Part shown: in pieces, positions 1 through 9,141 of the stretch
Layout: every line of letters starts with the position of its first letter
Position numbering within the stretch: the stretch's first letter is position 1
Source: Altericroceibacterium spongiae
Lineage (GTDB): Bacteria > Pseudomonadota > Alphaproteobacteria > Sphingomonadales > Sphingomonadaceae
Direction of reading: 5' to 3'
Length of the DNA: 64,000 bases
NCBI RefSeq assembly: GCF_003610805.1
Contig: NZ_RAPF01000001.1
Span: forward strand, 1 to 64,000
Notes under the pieces: model-generated
Database searches by the model: none
Told to the model about the DNA's origin: nothing
Seen by the model: only the letters and a program-made list of their open reading frames with translations
Translations under genes and position numbers: made by a program

Positions 1-2
1 GC

Positions 3-128
3 CTGTTCAACAAACTGAAGAACTGGCGCAGGGTCGCCACCCGCTACGACAAAACCAAGGAATCCTATCTCGGCTTCGTCGCTCTCGCTTCAATCAAGCT
101 CTGGATACCCTTTGTCCACGAAGCCTAG
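3..128 (+). mobile_element. IS5-family transposase, C-terminal fragment (cut by window edge)
   Basis: The first 41 codons of the window read as the end of a DDE transposase and stop at a TAG. The peptide contains NWRRVATRYDKT followed by a hydrophobic helix. This is the usual C-terminus of IS5-type transposases, where the arginine and tyrosine residues lie next to the catalytic glutamate. The rest of the gene is upstream of the window. I could not see a convincing terminal inverted repeat after the stop, so the end of the element is not placed. Whether the transposase is intact cannot be judged from here. Confidence 0.7.
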
Positions 129-926
129 TTTCCCGCAGCGTTGGCACTTTGTTTTATAGTTTGAGCCATCGTTCCACACGCGACTTCGATTTATCTTATG
201 GCCGAATAAACGGCATGAAATAAGTTCTAACATGATATCCCCAAATATCGATTGCTTGAACGAGAACTTAGAATAAAAATTCTACACAGAAGTATAATTG
301 AGAAGTGTGAAATTAAATTTCACAAAATCCCCTTAAGAGCGCCCCTTCGCTCCTCTTATCACCGTTTAAGGTCTCAGTTTATATCATGTGTTAATGGTCG
401 TTAATTATAAAATTTCTGCAATGATGCAGTTTTGCCTAAGGCTATGATGTAAAAAGAAAAATTAACTTCAACATGAACCAGGATTTTTTGTAAAAATGAA
501 AGCTACGCTGTTTTGAAGGCCTTTTGTACTCATCCGCTCGTTTAATATGCCATTTTGACAAAGCGGACGGCTCTCATCCCTGATCAGTTTTGTCTTTTTG
601 ATAGATTCCATAATCCCAACACCTTTTCTGGCGGAGAAGGGCGTGTTGGGCATATATTTCACGTATCCTTACTGGTATTTTTCATGACCTGCCCATTCTA
701 TGTCTCGCCAGACGGAAGGCGAAATGCGGTGGAATGCTTTTAACAAAAGCAAATTAACTTGCTTTAATGCAATTAATTCGCAATAGTAACTTCTCCGCGT
801 CAAGGTTGACAGGCGTGGAGAGTGAGCCGGGTTGAGGAATTTGCTGGAAACCAAGCCCGGCATAGAACGTTTGGTAGGTAGAGACGCCGGGGCGCTCTCA
901 TCCTCGTGACTTTTGGAGGAACTGAC
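129..926. other. Long non-coding stretch downstream of the transposase tail
   Basis: About 800 bases that are AT-rich in the first two thirds. Open frames here are short, overlap on both strands and lack ribosome binding sites, so none is called. A small hairpin followed by four T at about 417-435 could be a weak terminator. The stretch may be sequence left by insertion of the IS element. Confidence 0.4.
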
Positions 927-1070
927 ATGGCCATCCAGCCAGAAACGGATAGTGTGGTCATCCCCAAGTCGGATCGTGATGATACTGTAGAATTGCTCGA
1001 GTGGTACTGGCAGCGTGGTTTAGCCACTCTTTCTCTCGGTCGGGCAAAAAAGGCGGAATTTGCTAGCTAA
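927..1070 (+). CDS. Small hypothetical protein, 47 residues
   Basis: The ATG at 927 is preceded by a strong ribosome binding site, GGAGGA, six bases upstream, which is the main reason for calling it. The peptide is acidic at the N-terminus (ETDS, DRDD), has an aromatic patch ELLEWYWQRG near residues 24-31 and a basic end (GRAKKAEF). I recognise no family. It stands alone between the transposase fragment and the LysR gene. It could be a genuine small protein or the remnant of a larger gene. Confidence 0.4.
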   Translation: MAIQPETDSVVIPKSDRDDTVELLEWYWQRGLATLSLGRAKKAEFAS

Positions 1071-1329
1071 AGAATTTCGGATCGAATGTGTTGCTATATT
1101 CGCGCGCATTCACTGCATTGATCAGGCAACCGCTATTATAACATTATGATGCGCTTGGCCGTGATCTGAGCGGTGACAAATTGACAACATGCCTTATCGC
1201 TTGCAATTAATGTGTCTCTAAACCGGCCCTAGTCGGATATCGCAAACCCCGTTTCTGAACGAATTTTACAAAGCAAGCCATTCGTTCGCTGTGCTTGGCT
1301 ATAAGCAAACTCGCGTGGTGAGATGAAGC

Positions 1330-2247
1330 ATGATTAGCAGAAATTTCTTGCCGCCATTGGCGACCCTGCGTGCGTTTGAAGCAGTGGGGCGCGTTGGGGG
1401 CATTCGGCGGGCAGCTAAAGAACTTGAGACTGACCACGGAGCTGTCAGCCGGCATGTTCGCTCACTGGAAAACTGGCTTGGTGCCAAATTGCTGATGCGT
1501 GACCGGGAAGGTTATCAACTGACCGATATCGGTGCTGCCTATCATCAGGAAATTCATAAAGCTATTCAGTTGATTGGAAATGCAACCGCCGAAATTATGC
1601 AGCCACAGCAAAGACTGACGCTGAGTATCTGGTGCATTCCCGGTTTCGGCACACTCTGGCTGTCGGACCGTCTGGGGGATTTTATCGAGAAAAATCCCGA
1701 TATCGATCTCGACTTTCGTCCGGCTGATACCAGCCCGGATTTTCGGTCAGTTTTGGTGGATGGAGATATTCGCTATCTTCGCTCCTGGGAAGAGGCTGAT
1801 GTTCCTCGCCATGTCCAGATGCTCGAATTCGCCCGACCGCCGGTCTATCCTGTCGCTAGTCCGGATTATGTCGCCAATATGGAAAGGGTGAGTGGGCCGC
1901 GTGACCTGCTCGACCATACTCTGCTGCATGAAGATACCGATGTGGAATGGCGGCATTGGTTGCAGGCACAAGATGTTGACGTGGGTGAGACACTTCCCGG
2001 GCCGCGCCTCTGGCATGCCCATATGACGTTGAATGCAGCACGTCAGTCGCGGGGGGTCGCGTTGGCAAATCCGTTGCTGCTGGGGGACGATCTGGATCAG
2101 GGAAGGCTGGTGCGGATCGAAAGCAGTGGGAAGCCCTTTGCGAACGTGGCATTCGGTGGCTATTGTTTACTGGGACGTGAAGATCGCTGGAATTCAGCGG
2201 CTTTGTTGCGCTTTCGCAGATGGCTCCGTGATGAAGCGATCGGTTGA
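1330..2247 (+). CDS. LysR-family transcriptional regulator
   Basis: A 305-residue DNA-binding regulator of normal LysR length. The N-terminal winged helix-turn-helix spans about residues 8-65 (RAFEAVGRVGGIRRAAKEL, then AVSRHVRSLE as the recognition helix). The rest matches the two-lobed effector-binding domain, and the organisation resembles GcvA-like members. It lies 176 bases upstream of a TonB-dependent receptor gene in the same direction and faces the leftward amine/alcohol oxidation cluster, so it is a plausible regulator of one or both. The ligand cannot be read from sequence. Confidence 0.9.
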   Translation: MISRNFLPPLATLRAFEAVGRVGGIRRAAKELETDHGAVSRHVRSLENWLGAKLLMRDREGYQLTDIGAAYHQEIHKAIQLIGNATAEIMQPQQRLTLSIWCIPGFGTLWLSDRLGDFIEKNPDIDLDFRPADTSPDFRSVLVDGDIRYLRSWEEADVPRHVQMLEFARPPVYPVASPDYVANMERVSGPRDLLDHTLLHEDTDVEWRHWLQAQDVDVGETLPGPRLWHAHMTLNAARQSRGVALANPLLLGDDLDQGRLVRIESSGKPFANVAFGGYCLLGREDRWNSAALLRFRRWLRDEAIG

Positions 2248-2423
2248 TTGAAAGTGAGCTTCGGGCCTTCGCGCGTGCATTGCGAAGCGACCATTATCCA
2301 AATTGTTGCCTATAGGTCACCACTCTGCTCGCAATATTCACCTAGAAGAGCGATGTTAACCTCATAAGCTTTGCTGTGTTTGTATATGGACACAGAAGCA
2401 AAGAAAACAGGGGGTTGGCACTA

Positions 2424-4781
2424 ATGAGACGAGCACCGAAATGGCTGCTATTGGCGACCGCAGCCTATGCCGGGCTGAGCGGAGTTGCGCAGGCTGAGGA
2501 AAGCGTATCCGCAGAGCAGTACGAGGCGGACGACAGTGAAAATTATGCCGGAGACGATATTATCGTTACGGCCACACGCCAGAGCACGACGATTTCCCGT
2601 GTTCCGATCAGCATCAGCGCTTTCGATCAGAGCGCGATGGATACCAAGGGGGTGAAATCAATTGCCGATGCAGTCCGTTTTACGCCGGGCGTCAGCTATA
2701 ATAATCGCGACAATACGATCACCATTCGCGGTATTTCATCGGGCGCAGGGTCGGGCACGACCGGAATTTATATCGATGATACGCCAATCCAGATGCGTGC
2801 ACTGGGGTTCGATGCGCATGATACACTGCCCGCTATTTTCGATCTGGAACGCGTAGAGGTTCTGCGTGGGCCGCAGGGTACGCTGTTCGGGGCAGGGTCG
2901 GAAGGCGGAACTGTCCGCTATATCACGCCAAAACCGGGACTTCAGGACTATAGCGCCTATGGGCGGGCTGAAATTTCCACCACCGAACATGGCGCGCTCA
3001 ATTATGAAGCGGGTGCGGCAATTGGCGGCCCGATTGTTTACGACAAGCTGGGTTTTCGAATCAGCGCCTATCATCGCCGCGATGGTGGATGGATCGACAA
3101 ATCCGATGCTGACGGAGTGATCTATGACAAGGATGCCAATCACGGGGATGTGACCGTGTTGCATGGCGCGCTGTCTTTTAAGCCAACGTCCGAACTGACC
3201 GTTACACCGGCCATTCATTTCCAGAAGCGTTCCAAGAACACATTCGATGAATATGTCGAAGGCCTTTCAGACCCCAATGACGGCGTGTTCCTGAACAGCA
3301 GCCCGGAATATCGGGGTAGCCGTGACAAATTCTATATGCCCTCGCTCAATGTCGAATATGACAATGGCGACTTCGCTGTCGTATCAAATACGAGCTATTA
3401 TCACAGGAATAACACGACCGGTTATGACGGTACGATGTATAATCTGTCCTATTATTCCCTGCTTTACGGGATAGTTTTCGGAGAAGATGCACCTTATTAT
3501 CCGTTTGTGACAGAAACGGGTGTCAACCCTGATCTGCCCTATTATTACAGCCCCGCTGTGGTCACGAACACGCAGCGCAATTTCACGCAGGAACTGCGTT
3601 TGCAGTCTAGCGATCCCGATGCACGTTTAAGCTGGGTGGTCGGGCTGTTCTACCAGCGCAGCAAACAAAAGAGCATCGAGGAACTGGTCGAAACAACTGA
3701 CGACCTTTTCCCCACGACCTTTGGCATCACGCTCGAGCAGTTCTTTGAATATGAGCTTTACGGGGATGACAGTTATATCAACCAGACCAAGGCTACCGAT
3801 ACGCAGATCGCCGGTTTTGCCAATCTGACTTATGCGCTAACCGACAAGCTGAAAGTGACGCTTGGCGGCCGATATGCCAAAACGAAATATTCCTTCGATA
3901 ACTTTGCCGATGGTTCGCAGAACGGGTTGAGAACGACTGCCAGCGGAAAGAGCACAGACAAGCCATTCACACCGAAGGCGGGGCTTTCCTATCAGGCAGA
4001 TGACAATAACTTGTTCTATGCGACCTGGTCCAAGGGGTTCCGTGCCGGGGCGGCCAACGCGCCTGTGCCTCCAATCTGCGGCAATCTGGATACGCCTGAC
4101 AGTTATGGTTCTGACAAGGTGGAGAGCTGGGAGGTCGGTTCGAAAAACAAACTGTTCGACCGTCGCCTTCAAATTGCAGCCAGCGCCTACGTCATCGACT
4201 GGAAGGACATTCAGCAATCGGTTTATATTCAGAGTTGCGGGATTCAGTATACCGACAATCTCGGGAGTGCGCGCAGTAAGGGCTTCGATCTGCAGCTTTC
4301 TCTTAAGCCGGTTTCGGGGCTCAGTCTGGAAGCAGCATTGGGATATAATTCCTCCGAATATACCGCGACGGTTCTTTCGGCCGAAGGAGCTCAACTTGTC
4401 GAGGATGGGGATAAGCTGGGAACCTCACCATGGACGGGAAGCGTTGGCGCGCAGTATGATTTTAGCTTGGGTGCCAGCAATGCTTTTGCCCGGATTGATT
4501 ATCAGTTCACGGCACGTAGCTCGGGACCGACTTCAGCACAGAATCCCGATAATGACGGAACCTACGATCCGATCTTTGTGCAGACACCGGCGACAAACTT
4601 TGTCAGTCTCCGGGCAGGGACGGATCTGATGGACGGGGCCAATCTGTCGGTCTTCGTGGATAATTTGTTCGATTCATCGCCGCGGCTCAATCGCCTGCAT
4701 TATCTGCCCGGCACCGATTATATCACCAACAGAACCTTCCGCCCGCGGACGATTGGTCTGACGCTCACTTACCGGCGTTAA
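2424..4781 (+). CDS. TonB-dependent outer membrane receptor
   Basis: An outer-membrane active transporter of about 785 residues. The ATG at 2424 is chosen because it follows an AGGGGG ribosome site and opens directly into a signal peptide (MRRAPKWLLLATAAYAGLSG, cleavage near VAQA). A TonB box, DDIIVTATR, follows at about 44-52. The plug domain has IRGISSG and VEVLRGPQGTLFG, and the remainder is beta-barrel sequence rich in aromatic residues. In sphingomonads such receptors import many organic compounds besides iron chelates. Convergent placement against the amine/alcohol oxidation cluster suggests it imports that pathway's substrate; this is inference. A strong terminator follows. Confidence 0.93.
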   Translation: MRRAPKWLLLATAAYAGLSGVAQAEESVSAEQYEADDSENYAGDDIIVTATRQSTTISRVPISISAFDQSAMDTKGVKSIADAVRFTPGVSYNNRDNTITIRGISSGAGSGTTGIYIDDTPIQMRALGFDAHDTLPAIFDLERVEVLRGPQGTLFGAGSEGGTVRYITPKPGLQDYSAYGRAEISTTEHGALNYEAGAAIGGPIVYDKLGFRISAYHRRDGGWIDKSDADGVIYDKDANHGDVTVLHGALSFKPTSELTVTPAIHFQKRSKNTFDEYVEGLSDPNDGVFLNSSPEYRGSRDKFYMPSLNVEYDNGDFAVVSNTSYYHRNNTTGYDGTMYNLSYYSLLYGIVFGEDAPYYPFVTETGVNPDLPYYYSPAVVTNTQRNFTQELRLQSSDPDARLSWVVGLFYQRSKQKSIEELVETTDDLFPTTFGITLEQFFEYELYGDDSYINQTKATDTQIAGFANLTYALTDKLKVTLGGRYAKTKYSFDNFADGSQNGLRTTASGKSTDKPFTPKAGLSYQADDNNLFYATWSKGFRAGAANAPVPPICGNLDTPDSYGSDKVESWEVGSKNKLFDRRLQIAASAYVIDWKDIQQSVYIQSCGIQYTDNLGSARSKGFDLQLSLKPVSGLSLEAALGYNSSEYTATVLSAEGAQLVEDGDKLGTSPWTGSVGAQYDFSLGASNAFARIDYQFTARSSGPTSAQNPDNDGTYDPIFVQTPATNFVSLRAGTDLMDGANLSVFVDNLFDSSPRLNRLHYLPGTDYITNRTFRPRTIGLTLTYRR

Positions 4782-4818
4782 GACGCGACCGGACGTCTTT
4801 TCCCTCAGAGGCGTTTTG

Positions 4819-4850
4819 AGCCCCGGTCGATATTCGACCGGGGCTTTTTT
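4819..4850 (+). terminator. Rho-independent terminator after the TonB-dependent receptor gene
   Basis: A perfect stem of CCCCGGTCGA and TCGACCGGGG (extended by flanking AG/CT) with a three-base loop, followed directly by six T. It lies 37 bases after the receptor stop codon. Confidence 0.9.
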
Positions 4851-4961
4851 CAATAGAAGAGGAAGGCGCGTGAGATAATGAGGAACATCGTTCCTACTTA
4901 TGTCGCTTATGTCGCACGCGCGCTCTTCAGTCGGCCTGCCTATCTCAATACAAGGAAATAA

Positions 4962-4999
4962 AGAGAGGCGGTCAGGATCGACATCCTGACCGCCTCTCT
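4962..4999 (-). terminator. Terminator at the end of the leftward oxidation cluster
   Basis: A near-perfect inverted repeat, with arms AGAGAGGCGGTCAGGAT and its complement around four bases, lies 29 bases past the stop of the last cytochrome gene. On the minus strand it is followed by a T-rich tract (TTTATTTCCTT). It ends the leftward cluster and, with the facing terminator, separates it from the receptor gene. Confidence 0.8.
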
Positions 5000-5027
5000 G
5001 TGCGACCCTGATAGCGTCAGTGGTCTG

Positions 5028-5396
5028 TTATTTGCCCGTCAGCAGATAATGAACGACAGCTTTGCGTTGTTCTTCATTTGGAATGCTAACGACCATTCGC
5101 GTGCCCGGTACCATCTTATTCGGTGAAGTCAGGAACTTGTTCAGTGTTTTCTGATTCCATTTAATGCCGGATGCGGCCAGTTTTTTAGAATAGCGGAATC
5201 CCTCGGAAGTGCCTGCGGTGCGACCCGAAAGGCCAGAGAGATTGGGGCCGGCGCCGCTGCGTGCACCTGGCTTGTTGGTGTGGCACATCTGGCAACGCTG
5301 CTTGAACAGCGTTTCGCCATTGGATGAGTTTGCCAAAGCGGGCGTCGCGCTTACCGTTGCTATTCCCAATACTGCCATTGACGCCATAATTTTCAT
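5028..5396 (-). CDS. Class I cytochrome c, periplasmic
   Basis: A 122-residue electron carrier. It has a signal peptide (cleavage near TPALA-NS at about residue 23), one haem-binding CQMCH motif at 35-39, and a methionine ligand region near PGTRM (Met101), which is the layout of small soluble class I cytochromes c. It is the last gene of the leftward cluster, 173 bases after another cytochrome gene, and sits just before a terminator. A role as electron acceptor for the TTQ amine dehydrogenase or the quinohaemoprotein alcohol dehydrogenase is likely from context, in the way amicyanin or cytochrome c-551i serves methylamine dehydrogenase elsewhere. Which enzyme it serves is unknown. Confidence 0.88.
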   Translation of the reverse strand: MKIMASMAVLGIATVSATPALANSSNGETLFKQRCQMCHTNKPGARSGAGPNLSGLSGRTAGTSEGFRYSKKLAASGIKWNQKTLNKFLTSPNKMVPGTRMVVSIPNEEQRKAVVHYLLTGK

Positions 5397-5569
5397 TCGT
5401 ATCTCCAGATATCACTTATAAATTTTGTCCCGTAACCTGCCGGGATATGCGTGAATCATACTCGCTAACGAAGTCGTCTTGGGGAAGTTGCCAATTCCAA
5501 GATGATCGGTGCCTTAACGGCACCGGAGTGGCAAAGTTCACGCTAGTTGCTGTACATTTCTTGTATGAA

Positions 5570-6082
5570 TCACCGCGCAATATTGTCTTTCTGGGCATAG
5601 AATGCCTGCAGGTTATCGGGCGCACCGCATGCGAGGATGAGATCGGCCACGAGTTTTTCGCGCATGGCGAGCAGTGGTGCCCCGGCGCGAAGCGGGCGCG
5701 CCCGCAACCGTGCTACCTCCTCGGCCTGAAAGGGGCGGGCATCATCCGGTACGCTATCTCCTCCCAGATTGAAAATGACGAAATTCATCAGATCAGCGAG
5801 TTCCTGAGAATCCCGGATTGGTGCATGAGCCACGTTGGGCAGCCGGATCAGGTAATCGCGCGCTTCGTCATTGCACATGAAATAACCTACTCTTGAACGT
5901 AATTCCGGAACCGGAGCGGGCGCAGAACTGCCACTGATACCATGGCAACCTGCACAAAATTCGACATAGTCGGATTGAGCAGTCGTCATTCGCGGTGTTG
6001 CAGCTGTTGTCCCTGCAGCTGCAAATATTGCTCCGCAGACCAGTGCCAGGCCGGTGAACAGACAGATATTTTGCCTGAGCAT
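5570..6082 (-). CDS. Cytochrome c family protein of the amine dehydrogenase cluster
   Basis: A 170-residue exported protein with a hydrophobic leader to about residue 28 and a single haem motif CAGCH at 43-47. Beyond residue 65 it has a helical segment (FMCNDEARDYLIRLPNVAHA) and a second (LADLMNFVIFNLGG) that contain no second haem site. Such proteins accompany TTQ amine dehydrogenase light chains. It starts only nine bases after the light-chain stop, so the two are surely cotranscribed. Electron transfer from the TTQ enzyme is the obvious role, but a structural or maturation role is possible. Confidence 0.82.
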   Translation of the reverse strand: MLRQNICLFTGLALVCGAIFAAAGTTAATPRMTTAQSDYVEFCAGCHGISGSSAPAPVPELRSRVGYFMCNDEARDYLIRLPNVAHAPIRDSQELADLMNFVIFNLGGDSVPDDARPFQAEEVARLRARPLRAGAPLLAMREKLVADLILACGAPDNLQAFYAQKDNIAR

Positions 6083-6091
6083 ATCAAGGTG

Positions 6092-6634
6092 TCACTCTGC
6101 GGCACCGACCAGCACGGCGGTGGAGCAGTGATATTCCATGCTGGAAACACCGAAGCACCAGATGATGTCATTATTACCCTGCGGTCGGTAAACCTGCGTG
6201 GCGCGATCCGTATTGTCGCAAAAGCACTGGCCACAATCGGCTGTGCCGCAACAATCGCGATAGGCGATCAAATAGGCTTTGCCGTCATCGGGATTGATAC
6301 ATGTACCGATCCAGGAAGTAGGAGAGGCCTCTGTTCCCGGCGGGCAGGTGTGCAGGCCACCACCGCAACAGGTGCAAAGCGAACCGTCAATTGCGCAATA
6401 ACGCCAGTAATCACATTGAGTATCGTCAGTGGTTTGCGCATGGCGGGCAAAACTGGTCTTGGCCTGTACCGACCGGTCTTTGGCGGCATTTGCGCGATCG
6501 ACTGGCAATAAGGGGAAAACCGGAGCCGCGACCAGTGCTGCACCGATGCGGGACAGCAGGCTGCGCCGTGATGATCCTCGTGCCAGTTTTCTGACGAATT
6601 TTTCGGTCTGGCTGTCTGAATTCATGCCGCTCAT
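6092..6634 (-). CDS. TTQ amine dehydrogenase light (beta) chain
   Basis: The catalytic subunit of a methylamine/aralkylamine dehydrogenase, which oxidises primary amines to aldehyde and ammonia in the periplasm. The N-terminus carries a twin-arginine signal (SSRRSLLSRIG, residues 21-31), as expected for this subunit, which is exported in a Tat-dependent way. The mature part is very cysteine-rich (TCCGGGLHTC, RDCC, CGQCFC), matching the family's disulfide network. The two tryptophans that are cross-linked into the cofactor correspond to Trp108 (TSWIGTC) and Trp159 (DIIWCFG), and both are present. Alternative start at 6625. Methylamine versus aralkylamine specificity cannot be decided by eye. 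Confidence 0.93.
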   Translation of the reverse strand: MSGMNSDSQTEKFVRKLARGSSRRSLLSRIGAALVAAPVFPLLPVDRANAAKDRSVQAKTSFARHAQTTDDTQCDYWRYCAIDGSLCTCCGGGLHTCPPGTEASPTSWIGTCINPDDGKAYLIAYRDCCGTADCGQCFCDNTDRATQVYRPQGNNDIIWCFGVSSMEYHCSTAVLVGAAE

Positions 6635-6662
6635 CCCTGTTAAAATTCCTTTTGCGCCTGTT

Positions 6663-7268
6663 TCAGCCTTTGGCTACCGACAGATAATCCTGCACCGAAC
6701 GCATGCCGGTATCGCGTGCGACGATAAGGCTTTCCAGATGTTCGCGGCTGTTTACCAGACCACGTCCCGCAATGACGCCGGCTTCATCGATCAGCACTGC
6801 ATGAGGCAATTTATCGACGGCATAGGCCCGGCCTAGTTCGGCGCTGTTCACAAAAGGCAGGTCTGTCAGGCTATGGCGTTCAATCAGACTACGCTGCTCC
6901 TCTTCCGGGGCGTCGCCAGCCATGATAAGGTTCAGCCTTTCTTTATGTGCGACGTCGCGTACGGTCGGGATCAGGACTTTGCAGACCGGGCATTGTGCCG
7001 AAACGAAAAGAACAAGCGTGCTGCGTCCGCTGGTGGCGGGCCCGCCAATCTCCACATTCTGACCATCGAGAGCCGTCAGTTTCAGCCTAGGGGCAGCAGA
7101 GCCCAGTGCAGGGCCATGTGTCGGCGTCAATGCGCCGACGGGAGCAACCCGCTCATAAAGAACGCCGATCTGCCGGGCGAGGGCGAGACCACCGAGGATT
7201 GTAAGGCCAAGAACGATCCACAGGAGAACCTGAGAAATAATAAGGGCAGTGGTCATAACTGGCTCCAT
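6663..7268 (-). CDS. mauD: MauD-like thioredoxin-fold maturation protein
   Basis: A 201-residue membrane-anchored, periplasm-facing thioredoxin-like protein. An N-terminal transmembrane helix (about 7-32) is followed by a thioredoxin fold with the redox motif CPVC at 93-96. MauD is required for making stable light chain, presumably by handling its many disulfides. The gene overlaps the end of mauE by 16 bases and precedes the light-chain gene by 28 bases, the usual order in such operons. Confidence 0.9.
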   Translation of the reverse strand: MEPVMTTALIISQVLLWIVLGLTILGGLALARQIGVLYERVAPVGALTPTHGPALGSAAPRLKLTALDGQNVEIGGPATSGRSTLVLFVSAQCPVCKVLIPTVRDVAHKERLNLIMAGDAPEEEQRSLIERHSLTDLPFVNSAELGRAYAVDKLPHAVLIDEAGVIAGRGLVNSREHLESLIVARDTGMRSVQDYLSVAKG

Positions 7269-7805
7269 GCAGCAGGTTTGCGATCACCCGGCATACGCAG
7301 TGCGGCGATTTCACCGAACAATTGAAGAAGAAGGTACAGCAATAGTCCGGCAATCGCACAATTGACGAATGCAAAGCCGGTAATCGGTTCAAGCGGCAGC
7401 AAGGGCAGCATCAGCAACAAGCACAGGATCAGATTATGCAGTACCATGCTGTTGGAAATGCCGCGCCGCCCGGAAAGGCTGCAACCGCAGGAAATGAAAT
7501 CGCGCTTGCGGGCAATATTCACACGCATTGCGAAGGTAAATATCAGCAGCAGGGCCATCGCGCCGGGTACAGCGATCATCGGCCAGGCCAGCAATCCTGC
7601 CGCCAGCACCAATTCTGCCAGAACCAGTGCAAAAGAAGCTGGTGAAACTGCCCAATTGCGGAAGCAACCGGTAATTGCCCAGGACGGCTTGAAAATGAGC
7701 CATGTCGCGCAGCTTGCCAAGGCCTGCGACAAGAAACATGGCGGCAACCAGTATGCGTATCGTTACGCCTATGGCCGCAATAGCTATGGCTAATATGTCC
7801 ATCAT
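7253..7805 (-). pseudogene. mauE: mauE, integral membrane maturation protein, with an apparent single-base frameshift
   Basis: MauE is a four-helix membrane protein of about 185 residues that helps form the light chain's disulfides. The N-terminal part (LVAAMFLVAGLGKLRD to NYRLLP) is in one frame from an ATG at 7805 that overlaps the heavy-chain stop. The rest (SFALVLAELVLAAGLLAW onward, including ISCGCSL) is in another frame that ends at 7253. The switch falls near 7651-7657. Removing one base there would join the two into about 183 residues. One extra base in the sequence, whether a real mutation or a sequencing error, explains this. Neighbouring genes are intact, so an assembly error is quite possible. 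Confidence 0.75.
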
Positions 7806-8962
7806 GGCATGACCACGAAAGTGCTGGGGCCTTGCGTATGGAACATGCTCTTTTCACTCAGCGAAGCAGCATCCCAGATATGGACGCTGCCGTCACCTCC
7901 GCCAAGCAGAAGTAGAGGAGCGTCATCACCGGTGATGGCAACGCTTGTAATCGGTTGCTTCAGAGCCACGCGGCGCAAAACTTTATGCGTGGCAGCATCG
8001 ACTTCCCACAATTCTTCACCGGCTTCTTTGAAAGACCAGAATTCCCCTTTATGCATCAAAACATAAAGTCGGCCGGTTTCAGGATGATAGGCGATGGGTT
8101 GCAGGCCGCCGGGCAACCAGCTGACAATGAGCGGTTCGGTCGTGGCGCGGGGCATATGTGCGCCTTCCTGCAGGGACCATGGCTCGGCAGTTTGTACCGT
8201 TCCCCCGGCTATCACTTCATAAACAAGCCCCGAATAGCTCAGAAAATATCCCTTGCCGGTTGCGGGATCGAGAACACTGTTGTCATAGATCGGATCATCA
8301 TCGACAGGAAAGAAAGGCTCTGTTTGTTCGACATTGGCCGTATCCCCGGAATGGGTGGTAATGGCGAACGATCCATCCCCGCAGATTGAGAGGATTTTTT
8401 CATTTCCCGCCGCAAATGCCATCGCGCAGCCGGGAATTTCTACGGAAGCGGCCACTTCGCGCTTTTCAAGATCGACGATGATAATGCTGGATGCGGGAGA
8501 CATATCATACACATATGCATAGCGCCCGTCGGCCGACAGGCTCAGCGTGTTGTTGCGTAACCCTACCAGCAATCGACCGGGCAGGGTAATTTCATAATCC
8601 AGTTTCAGTGTTCTGCCGTCATAGACGGTAATCATGTCCTGTCGGGTGCCGCGATTGCCTTTTGTCCAGATCGTTTCGGCAACGTAGATATGCTTCCTGT
8701 CCGGCGCAAAGGCGATATTGGACATGGGCGCTACATGCACGCTGCCTAACAGCTTGCCCGTGTCTCCGTTGATCAGCTGTGCCGGGTTGCGAAAACTGAA
8801 GAAAGAGAGGAACCAGTGTGAGCTGGCATCCGGCAGAACGGCCACATCGCTTTCTTCGACTTCTGGAACGGCCGGGGCTGTATCGTCGCTTTGCGCAAAG
8901 GCCGTGCTGGCCGATAAAGCAGCCAGCACTATGGTAAACTGGCGGAATTTCTTCAACGGCAC
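7802..8962 (-). CDS. TTQ amine dehydrogenase heavy (alpha) chain
   Basis: A 386-residue periplasmic seven-bladed beta-propeller that pairs with the TTQ light chain to form the alpha2beta2 amine dehydrogenase. The signal peptide is MPLKKFRQFTIVLAALSAST with cleavage near AFA. Family features are HWFLSFFSFRNP near residue 50, blade repeats such as IAFAPDRKHIYVAET and LSLSADGRYAYVYD, and an IPGCAMAF segment. The stop codon overlaps the mauE start (ATGA). The gap upstream to the alcohol dehydrogenase gene is 179 bases, which may hold a second promoter. Confidence 0.92.
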   Translation of the reverse strand: MPLKKFRQFTIVLAALSASTAFAQSDDTAPAVPEVEESDVAVLPDASSHWFLSFFSFRNPAQLINGDTGKLLGSVHVAPMSNIAFAPDRKHIYVAETIWTKGNRGTRQDMITVYDGRTLKLDYEITLPGRLLVGLRNNTLSLSADGRYAYVYDMSPASSIIIVDLEKREVAASVEIPGCAMAFAAGNEKILSICGDGSFAITTHSGDTANVEQTEPFFPVDDDPIYDNSVLDPATGKGYFLSYSGLVYEVIAGGTVQTAEPWSLQEGAHMPRATTEPLIVSWLPGGLQPIAYHPETGRLYVLMHKGEFWSFKEAGEELWEVDAATHKVLRRVALKQPITSVAITGDDAPLLLLGGGDGSVHIWDAASLSEKSMFHTQGPSTFVVMP

Positions 8963-9141
8963 TGTGTCCCCCTTTGTCTTTATGGCCGGATAAACAAGGC
9001 CAGTGAACAGGCCGTGTGCGGTCGATTCCAGTCTATATTACATGATTTAATTATCAGGCAGAGATGATCTGTTGCCAACTGGTGGTGACTGCTGGGCACC
9101 GGTGCATATTGAGACGATACAGAATACCTTTTGTCGGATAC

